Positions 20,832-25,826 of a DNA stretch of 31,879 bases are shown here, piece after piece. Numbering within the stretch: the first letter of the stretch is position 1; each line of letters begins with the position of its first letter. Location: positions 1 through 31,879 of IMG/VR virus record IMGVR_UViG_3300042860_002328. One strand, 5' to 3'. The notes below the pieces were generated by a model, which saw nothing but the letters and a program-made list of their open reading frames with translations, was not told the DNA's origin and did not search any database. The DNA is from a virus. Made by a program: the position numbers and the translations under genes.

Positions 20832-21488
20832 ATGCTACAATTAATTAGAGATAAATCCTATAGGGTAGATAATTTTACTATCTTGGGAGAAAGACATTCC
20901 GGTACAAATTTTTTACAAAAATTAATTACACAAAATCTTCAAATAGATGTTACATGGCATTGTGGATGGAAACATTTTTTCGGATTTAATGCACCATGTA
21001 TGATAAAATCCAAAAATACTTTATTCGTAGGCATAATAAGAAATCCATACGATTGGATTATGGCTATGCGAAAAAAGCCTCACCATGTACATCCAGATAA
21101 TTTATCTTCCATTGAATCTTTTTTATTCAATGAATGGTCATCAATATACCATATGTATAAAGAGATTACTGAAGATCGCAATATTATTACGGGTTTAAAA
21201 TACAATAATATATTTGAATTAAGACAAACTAAAGCAGAATATTTGTATTTCAAAGCACCACTTATGTGTAGTAACTATATCTTTATAAGATATGAGGATC
21301 TATTATATTCAGCAAGATCAATTTTAAATTTGATTAGTTGCAAATTTCATATACCATTTAAACCCACAGGTAAAATAAAGGTTATAGATAAAAAACCATA
21401 CGTTATCGATCCTTCAACTAAACTTCTAATAGATAATAATCTGCATTGGGATATAGAAAATTTACTTGGATATTTTCTGAATAAATAA
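20832..21488 (+). CDS. sulfotransferase-fold protein
   Basis: Resembles PAPS-dependent sulfotransferases: a P-loop-like ILGERHSGTNFL (G19 to N26; 5'-phosphosulfate loop) followed about 45 residues later by RNPYDW (R70-W75; 3'-phosphate site) and FIRYEDL (291-type E-D-L here at about 150). The 218 aa are enough for the core. No signal or membrane anchor is present, so it would act in the cytoplasm, possibly on sugars, proteins or a phage-specific acceptor. The gene is AT-rich with many ATA/TTA/AGA codons, unlike the ligase before it, a sign of a different expression class or recent gain. Confidence 0.75.
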   Translation: MLQLIRDKSYRVDNFTILGERHSGTNFLQKLITQNLQIDVTWHCGWKHFFGFNAPCMIKSKNTLFVGIIRNPYDWIMAMRKKPHHVHPDNLSSIESFLFNEWSSIYHMYKEITEDRNIITGLKYNNIFELRQTKAEYLYFKAPLMCSNYIFIRYEDLLYSARSILNLISCKFHIPFKPTGKIKVIDKKPYVIDPSTKLLIDNNLHWDIENLLGYFLNK

Positions 21489-21530
21489 AAATATCAAATT
21501 GGTTGAGAACTAACACTAAAGAGATCGCTC

Positions 21531-21559
21531 TTGACAAGACGATACCAGTAGTGTAAAAT
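21531..21559 (+). promoter_or_regulatory. sigma70-type promoter with ACGATA box
   Basis: TTGACA 21531-21536, 17-nt spacer with CGATA after 4 nt, TAAAAT 21554-21559. GGAG of the next gene follows at 21574. Confidence 0.75.
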
Positions 21560-21584
21560 CACAGCATACCCATTGGAGAAAACC

Positions 21585-22289
21585 ATGATTGTTCTGAACA
21601 CTGTTTCCGAAAATAATACTGTTGAAATGAGCAAGAGTAAAGCCGATATTTTCTTCTCTACATTTCCAAAAGATAAGGTTGTAGCATATAAGGAATATTG
21701 GGAAAGTGTTCGTCCTCAGAATGTTGAAGATATTTTTCGTCGCTATCTTTTTGCATATTGCAGTGTTCATACTACATGGAAGGGTAATTGTGCAGGATAT
21801 AACGCTATTAAAAACTTTGATGAGTGGATTGATGACGAGAATGTTCTGAGAGAAAAACTCCATAAGAGCGGTGTTGGTCTACATAATAATCGCACCAAAT
21901 ATATTTGGGACTTTGCTACAAAGTTTTGGACTAATCCCAAAGATTTCTATTTTACCACGAAAAAGGGTCATGTTAAGAAGCGTGATTCTATTGTGAATAA
22001 AATTAGTGGTATTGGATTGGCTAAAGTTAGTTTTGCTTTGGAAATGATTCATCCTAATGAGGCCAGAGTATTGTGTGGCGATGTTCATCAACTCAGGCTT
22101 TACGATATGGAAACACTCAAGTATAATAAAAGCAAGACAGGTACGAACCTTTATAAAAAGATGGAGCGTCATTGGATGGTCAATTGTGGTAAGCACAAAA
22201 TTCCATCATATATTGCTCGTTGCTTGTACTGGGATAACTTGCAAAAGAAAGAAGATAGTAGATACTGGAGTTTTGTTCTGGAGAATTAA
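21585..22289 (+). CDS. HhH-GPD-like (base-excision) DNA-binding protein
   Basis: Start ATG 21585, with GGAGAA upstream. A helix-hairpin-helix at residues 142-150 (G-I-G-x-A-K-V) is followed after about 15 residues by an acidic loop C-G-D166-V-H168, which has the order of the hairpin and catalytic Asp region of HhH-GPD glycosylases (G-V/I-G...D-T-H). The hairpin Lys sits one position off the endonuclease III pattern and no Fe-S Cys cluster is seen. It may be a lesion-recognition protein or a divergent glycosylase. Strong own promoter. 234 aa. Confidence 0.6.
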   Translation: MIVLNTVSENNTVEMSKSKADIFFSTFPKDKVVAYKEYWESVRPQNVEDIFRRYLFAYCSVHTTWKGNCAGYNAIKNFDEWIDDENVLREKLHKSGVGLHNNRTKYIWDFATKFWTNPKDFYFTTKKGHVKKRDSIVNKISGIGLAKVSFALEMIHPNEARVLCGDVHQLRLYDMETLKYNKSKTGTNLYKKMERHWMVNCGKHKIPSYIARCLYWDNLQKKEDSRYWSFVLEN

Positions 22290-22400
22290 ATGAGTCAAAA
22301 CGGTAAAGGTTCAAAACAAAGACCCAAAAGCGTAGACCAAAAAACATGGGATAAAAACTATGAGCGAATCTTTGGTAAAAAAAGACCAAAAACTAAATAA
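22290..22400 (+). CDS. conserved small phage protein, 36 aa
   Basis: Starts directly after the HhH-GPD-like stop codon. Follows a widespread micro-protein pattern: MSxNGKGSxxRP.SV, then a helix and a terminal IFGKK. Basic, probably unstructured at the start. Function unknown. The next gene begins 41 nt before its end. Confidence 0.65.
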   Translation: MSQNGKGSKQRPKSVDQKTWDKNYERIFGKKRPKTK

Positions 22401-22641
22401 TTATCGTACTTTATTCATACGTTGTGATTGTCATAGTGAAGTTTTGGTTATTGATTACGATGCCATATTTCAAATGATCGAACTATCAGTATTTAGTTCA
22501 TTGGTCACATCAAGAATGTCATTATGGCAAAAATTCAGATATATTTATCAAATACTTAAATATGGTAAACCATATACTGATCAAATTATTTTACATAGAA
22601 CACAAATAGATGAATTAAAAGCGTTTATCAATAGTTTATGA
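22360..22641 (+). CDS. conserved phage protein, 93 aa
   Basis: Starts inside the preceding gene. Recognisable phage family: an RCDCHSEVLVIDYD segment (single C-x-C-H), then MSLWQKFRYIYQILKYGKPYTDQIIL, and a helix. Small alpha/beta protein; the Cys/His might bind a metal. Function unknown. Confidence 0.7.
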   Translation: MSESLVKKDQKLNNYRTLFIRCDCHSEVLVIDYDAIFQMIELSVFSSLVTSRMSLWQKFRYIYQILKYGKPYTDQIILHRTQIDELKAFINSL

Positions 22642-22940
22642 CAGAATCAGATAAAGAATTTCTATTGTGGATAGCCAAAAGACTAGTATATAAGTATGGG
22701 GAAAAACCAGATATTATTACTCAAGTTATGGGGCTTTTAAATAGAGACAGAACAGAAAAAAATGCTTATCAAGAAAACGTACAAAATACATTACTATTTA
22801 TATCCACTACAATAGACTCATTAACAAATATGCAAAAAATATGTACGAATTTAAGTATTAATAATGTAACTAAAAGTACAGAAAATAATAATTTATCTCT
22901 AGATAATATTGATATGGATAATTTTATTAGGGGTATATAA
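22638..22940 (+). CDS. hypothetical protein, 100 aa
   Basis: ATGA-coupled to the gene before. Helical N-terminal half (LLWIAKRLVYKYGEKPDIITQVMGLL) then Thr/Asn/Asp-rich. ATA/TTA-rich codon use as in other distal genes. Function unknown. Confidence 0.6.
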   Translation: MTESDKEFLLWIAKRLVYKYGEKPDIITQVMGLLNRDRTEKNAYQENVQNTLLFISTTIDSLTNMQKICTNLSINNVTKSTENNNLSLDNIDMDNFIRGI

Positions 22941-22973
22941 TATTATATCCTACTAATTTAGTGGAGAATTATT

Positions 22974-23141
22974 ATGATAATGAAAAATTATATTTCAGAA
23001 GAATTATATAACAAGGTATATCATCTCAGTCAACAACTAAAAGAAGCAGTAGATACTATTGATATCTTAGAAAAAGAAAATCAAGTACTTAAAGAAAAAA
23101 TAGACAAGGTAGAACATAGAGAAGAATATATCGTATATTAA
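22974..23141 (+). CDS. small coiled-coil protein, 55 aa
   Basis: GTGGAG upstream of the ATG. Residues 8-45 are a charged heptad repeat, probably a dimeric coiled coil, ending in a short EEYIVY tail. Stops before the promoter at 23175. Not recognised as a known family. Confidence 0.6.
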   Translation: MIMKNYISEELYNKVYHLSQQLKEAVDTIDILEKENQVLKEKIDKVEHREEYIVY

Positions 23142-23174
23142 ATTCTAAGGAAACGAAAAATAAAGTTCAGCGTG

Positions 23175-23202
23175 TTGACAAGACGATAACGTAGTGTACA
23201 AT
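23175..23202 (+). promoter_or_regulatory. sigma70-type promoter with ACGATA box
   Basis: TTGACA 23175-23180, 16-nt spacer with CGATA beginning 4 nt in, TACAAT 23197-23202. A folded leader follows. Confidence 0.8.
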
Positions 23203-23204
23203 GG

Positions 23205-23240
23205 ATTGTGTTGTGGGATCGGTCGCTTGACTGACACAAT
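23205..23240 (+). promoter_or_regulatory. leader hairpin before the HTH-like gene
   Basis: ATTGTGTTG 23205-23213 pairs with TGACACAAT 23232-23240 (7 Watson-Crick pairs plus two G-U), closing a loop of 18 nt. Transcription is expected to begin near 23209, so the hairpin would be at or near the 5' end of the mRNA. It may stabilise the message. Inference only. Confidence 0.4.
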
Positions 23241-23275
23241 ACAAATTGGTTAGTTTAATAAATTGGAGGTTGATT

Positions 23276-23557
23276 ATGACTGATGTTAATGTTGTTGAGA
23301 AGCAGAAGCGTATTCGTTGTTCTGATGAGGCTTTTCTTGAGGCGGTTTTTTCCAGCAAGACTTATGCTGAAATCGCACAAAAGACGGGCCAAAAGATTGC
23401 GAGTACAGTTGCTCGTTACGCTCGTACCAAGGCTGCTCTCGCTAAGAAGGGAGAGGAATTGCCTGCTATGGAACGTGCAAAGCCCGTTAAGACTGTTGAT
23501 AATGTTGAGGCTATGGCAGAAGTTGTTCGTCGCCTAAAGGCTCACAACAACGGTTGA
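23276..23557 (+). CDS. small DNA-binding-like (HTH) protein, 93 aa
   Basis: Start ATG 23276, with GGAGG upstream. Residues 14-55 (CSDEAFLEAVFSSKTYAEIA..TG...ASTVARYART, split by weaker positions) look like a helix-turn-helix: short helix, T/Q turn, then an S/A-rich recognition helix. Basic Lys/Arg stretch before and after. This is a recurrent small phage protein. Its strong promoter and codon bias suggest an early, abundant regulator, but DNA binding is not shown. Confidence 0.65.
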   Translation: MTDVNVVEKQKRIRCSDEAFLEAVFSSKTYAEIAQKTGQKIASTVARYARTKAALAKKGEELPAMERAKPVKTVDNVEAMAEVVRRLKAHNNG

Positions 23558-23581
23558 CATATTTAAAGAACCGGCTATAAG
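23554..23581 (+). promoter_or_regulatory. candidate promoter upstream of tRNA-Leu
   Basis: TTGACA 23554-23559 overlaps the stop of the HTH-like gene; a 16-nt spacer and TATAAG 23576-23581 follow. It fits the window's promoter style without the CGATA box. The -10 lies within the 5' arm of the long inverted repeat that follows, which is unusual. Confidence 0.45.
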
Positions 23582-23643
23582 AATCTAAGTGACAGAGGCA
23601 CACGAAATAATCAACCTCAAGTCAGCGATTTTTATAGTCGGTT
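23569..23643 (+). ncRNA. strongly folded inverted-repeat element, 75 nt
   Basis: A 17-bp helix (23569-23585 with 23627-23643; two G-U pairs, otherwise Watson-Crick) encloses a second stem: TGAC 23590-23593 with GTCA 23621-23624, and GAGG 23595-23598 with CCTC 23615-23618, leaving a 16-nt loop. It has no downstream T-run, so it is not a standard terminator. It sits between the HTH-like gene and tRNA-Leu. Possible roles: RNase III-type processing site, noncoding RNA, or DNA operator. Confidence 0.55.
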
Positions 23644-23653
23644 ACTTTATTAT

Positions 23654-23726
23654 GGGAGCGTAGTCCAATGGCAGAGACAACGGACTTAAAATCCGTACAG
23701 TGTGGGTTCGACTCCCACCGCTCCTA
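23654..23726 (+). tRNA. tRNA-Leu (anticodon UAA), class I shape
   Basis: 73-nt cloverleaf. Acceptor GGGAGCG 23654-23660 pairs with CGCTCCT 23719-23725 (first pair G-U); D stem GTC/GAC; anticodon stem ACGGA/TCCGT with loop CTTAAAA, anticodon TAA at 23687-23689; T arm GTGGG-TTCGACT-CCCAC. Discriminator A, no encoded CCA. UAA reads UUA (Leu). The variable region is only 5 nt, unlike normal bacterial Leu tRNAs, which have a long variable arm. Confidence 0.85.
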
Positions 23727-23743
23727 CTATATTAGGTATAATG

Positions 23744-24040
23744 ATGAATAAACATTCCGATCCTCTGGATTATGTATTATCTTGTTGCGAACAAGGATTA
23801 CTGCCAGAATTATTTTGCGTTCAAAACGCCAAAGACGAATTACAAAAACTTCGTAAAGAAATAAATTCTTTTAAGATTGTGGCATACGGTCGAGTTAATG
23901 ATAGGTTAGATTTATATGGCGTAAATATTAATCATAACCCTTACTTAAATCAAGATACTATTGTACCACTATATTCTAATAAACAAGAATTCTTAAAAGA
24001 AGATTGGAAAGGATACAGTTATGGTCTCTCTGCCAAATAA
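23744..24040 (+). CDS. hypothetical protein, 98 aa
   Basis: ATG 23744 (or adjacent 23741) follows AGGT; upstream in-frame codons lie inside the tRNA and are rejected. Helical N-terminal half with a DPLDYVLSCCEQGLLPE segment, then a strand-rich half with a VAYGRVNDRLDLYGV stretch. It resembles small conserved phage proteins; no catalytic motif. Confidence 0.65.
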   Translation: MNKHSDPLDYVLSCCEQGLLPELFCVQNAKDELQKLRKEINSFKIVAYGRVNDRLDLYGVNINHNPYLNQDTIVPLYSNKQEFLKEDWKGYSYGLSAK

Positions 24041-24347
24041 ATTTTATCGCGGGGTAGTTCACAGTCCAAAGAATCCTAAACACCCTAATTTTAGATTTTT
24101 GATTGTGGATACTGTTTATGAAAAACAGGACGAAAACGGAGAATGGTATACGGACTCATTCAATAGTTATGAAGATTTTCTTTTTCATAATCCAGACAAA
24201 GGCGATTCTTTTTATGGAGTATACGGATCTTATTGGATAGATATTCCACGAAATACTCTGAAGATTAGTGAAACATTTAATCTTAAAGAAGCAATATTCA
24301 TTGCCGAATCTATTATGGGTAATTCTATTATAGAAACGACAGAGTAA
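24021..24347 (+). CDS. conserved phage protein, 108 aa
   Basis: Starts in the last codons of the previous gene. Beta-rich start (FYRGVVHSPKNP.HPNFRFLIVDTVYE), then YEDFLFHNPDK.DSFYGVYG.YWID and a helical end. I recall similar small phage proteins without function. No membrane segment. Confidence 0.65.
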   Translation: MVSLPNKFYRGVVHSPKNPKHPNFRFLIVDTVYEKQDENGEWYTDSFNSYEDFLFHNPDKGDSFYGVYGSYWIDIPRNTLKISETFNLKEAIFIAESIMGNSIIETTE

Positions 24348-24348
24348 A

Positions 24349-24876
24349 ATGATCAATACTGAATTTGAAATTGATTATAGTGATTGGTTTGATGAAGGAG
24401 GATGCTGTCAAGTATACCCTATTAAAAATCACAAAGGTTCAGTATTCAAAGAGTTTAGAAATAAAAAGAAAGCCAGTGAAGCATATTCTATTCAAAAAAA
24501 GTTAGCCAAATTCGATCTTGCTCCAAAAATACTTAGCAAAGTTTGTAAATTAAATTTTGCAGAAGAAGAGGGTGTTACATTTTATGAGAGCAGTGATTGG
24601 GGTTTTATAACAGAATACGCAAAAACCTGTAAAGCAAACAGTGTTATCAAAATGTATCATATTCAAGAATTAGTAAACGAAATTCAAGAAAAAACAGGTT
24701 TAAAATTTTGGGATTGTCATTGGTATAATGTTGGCTTAGTTAAAAGAGGACGATCTAAAAAATTGGTTTGTATTGATACGGGGAAAGAGAGTTTTGATGG
24801 TAATGCTAATGCTTGGGGAAATGTTGATCCTGGGCCAAAATGTAGTTACTGTTATAAATATGATTGTAAATGCTAG
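24349..24876 (+). CDS. protein-kinase-like fold protein, 175 aa
   Basis: Layout resembles a small protein kinase. K34 in VFKEF could be the ATP-binding Lys, GFITEYAK (85-92) looks like a hinge, then D122-C-H-W-Y-N127 corresponds to the catalytic D-x4-N loop, and CIDTG (141-145) to the metal-binding DFG segment. No glycine-rich loop is clear, and the usual length (250 aa) is cut, so it may be a minimal or inactive kinase. A C-terminal GPKCSYCYKYDCKC cluster could bind zinc. Close relatives occur as hypotheticals in environmental phages. Confidence 0.6.
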   Translation: MINTEFEIDYSDWFDEGGCCQVYPIKNHKGSVFKEFRNKKKASEAYSIQKKLAKFDLAPKILSKVCKLNFAEEEGVTFYESSDWGFITEYAKTCKANSVIKMYHIQELVNEIQEKTGLKFWDCHWYNVGLVKRGRSKKLVCIDTGKESFDGNANAWGNVDPGPKCSYCYKYDCKC

Positions 24877-24885
24877 GAGAATATT

Positions 24886-25197
24886 ATGCCATATGTAAGC
24901 GAAGATGATAGATCAGAATTAGATGATTGTATTGACCGATTAACGGTTTGTATTCGTGATATTAAACATTCACTCAAAAATCCTCATGATTTTAGTATTT
25001 ATTTAGGCAGAATAAATTACTGTTTTTCTCGCATAATATCGGGACTAATGGAACAACCATCCTATAATAAGATTGCTATGATTACTGGTGTATTAGAAAA
25101 TATAAAACAAGAATTCTATAGAAGAATTGCTGCTCCATATGAAGATACTAAAATTATCCAAAATGGCGACATAAAAGAGTACAAAAAACTAAAATAA
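24886..25197 (+). CDS. conserved protein, 103 aa, DUF6899-like
   Basis: AGGAG upstream of the ATG. The pattern MPYV..DDR..LD..ID.L, INYCFSRII, then ITGVLENIKQEFYRR.AAPYED.KI..NGD matches a family I recall as DUF6899, found in phages and some bacteria. Helical, acidic, soluble. Function unknown. Confidence 0.75.
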   Translation: MPYVSEDDRSELDDCIDRLTVCIRDIKHSLKNPHDFSIYLGRINYCFSRIISGLMEQPSYNKIAMITGVLENIKQEFYRRIAAPYEDTKIIQNGDIKEYKKLK

Positions 25198-25207
25198 GGA
25201 GTCTATT

Positions 25208-25519
25208 ATGTCACGAGACTTTGATGATATCTACAAAAAAATTGATCAATCTCATAAGGATCTTTATAAGCAAGATACAGAAAACGCTAAAGATATTTGT
25301 ATCTTAAAAAAAGATCAGGATAAATTACTCAAAGATATTAATGAGATTAAAAAAGAAGTTAGAGATATCAGTTATAAAGTTGATGTGATGCTAGAAATTC
25401 TTAATAGTTTTACTATCATGTTAGAAGAGGAAGAAGAATTTGATGAGGATTACGATACTGATCAAACATGGGTGCCAGATGAAGATGACGAATGGAGTAA
25501 TAAGGAAGATGAAAGTTGA
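25208..25519 (+). CDS. coiled-coil protein with acidic tail, 103 aa
   Basis: AAGGAG upstream. A long helix with heptad pattern (residues 8-75), then a very acidic tail (E/D-rich, with one TWVPDEDDEW stretch). It resembles small phage scaffold-like or anti-restriction-like acidic proteins only in composition. No specific family is claimed. Confidence 0.6.
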   Translation: MSRDFDDIYKKIDQSHKDLYKQDTENAKDICILKKDQDKLLKDINEIKKEVRDISYKVDVMLEILNSFTIMLEEEEEFDEDYDTDQTWVPDEDDEWSNKEDES

Positions 25520-25770
25520 TGGCTAGTTTAGCATTATTAGTTACAATAATATTTTTGGGTATGATTTTATTTGGCCCACTATTACTAATAATAAATAAAC
25601 TAAATATTTTTCCAAAGATCATAATTCAATTATTATCTGTATTTTGTGCTATTTATGGATTATGGTGGATATTAACTCTTATTACGCCTATTCGCTGGCT
25701 AGGATTATTGCCCATATATTGTGCGTACCTTGCAACAAAATCTAAAGACGCGAGGCTTGACAACCGATAA
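25519..25770 (+). CDS. integral membrane protein, 83 aa
   Basis: Start at ATG 25519 (overlapping the prior TGA); an in-frame TTG at 25516 adds one residue. Two to three membrane helices (about residues 2-28, 35-55 and 60-76) with short basic loops. A phage envelope-associated role is possible. No holin or antiholin motif is distinctive. A promoter overlaps its 3' end. Confidence 0.65.
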   Translation: MASLALLVTIIFLGMILFGPLLLIINKLNIFPKIIIQLLSVFCAIYGLWWILTLITPIRWLGLLPIYCAYLATKSKDARLDNR

Positions 25771-25784
25771 CAGTATGGTATGAT
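25757..25784 (+). promoter_or_regulatory. sigma70-type promoter for rIIA/rIIB
   Basis: TTGACA 25757-25762, 16-nt spacer with CCGATA 2 nt after the -35, TATGAT 25779-25784. It shares GTATGGTAT and ACGCTAA (25785-25791) with the ligase promoter at 19462. Confidence 0.85.
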
Positions 25785-25826
25785 ACGCTAATCACAGGTC
25801 GATAACGAAACATATTGGAGAAGAAA

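Noticed and set aside
23569-23643. Rho-independent terminator reading of the inverted repeat
   Set aside because: No T-run follows the 3' arm, and the helix is far longer than a normal terminator stem.
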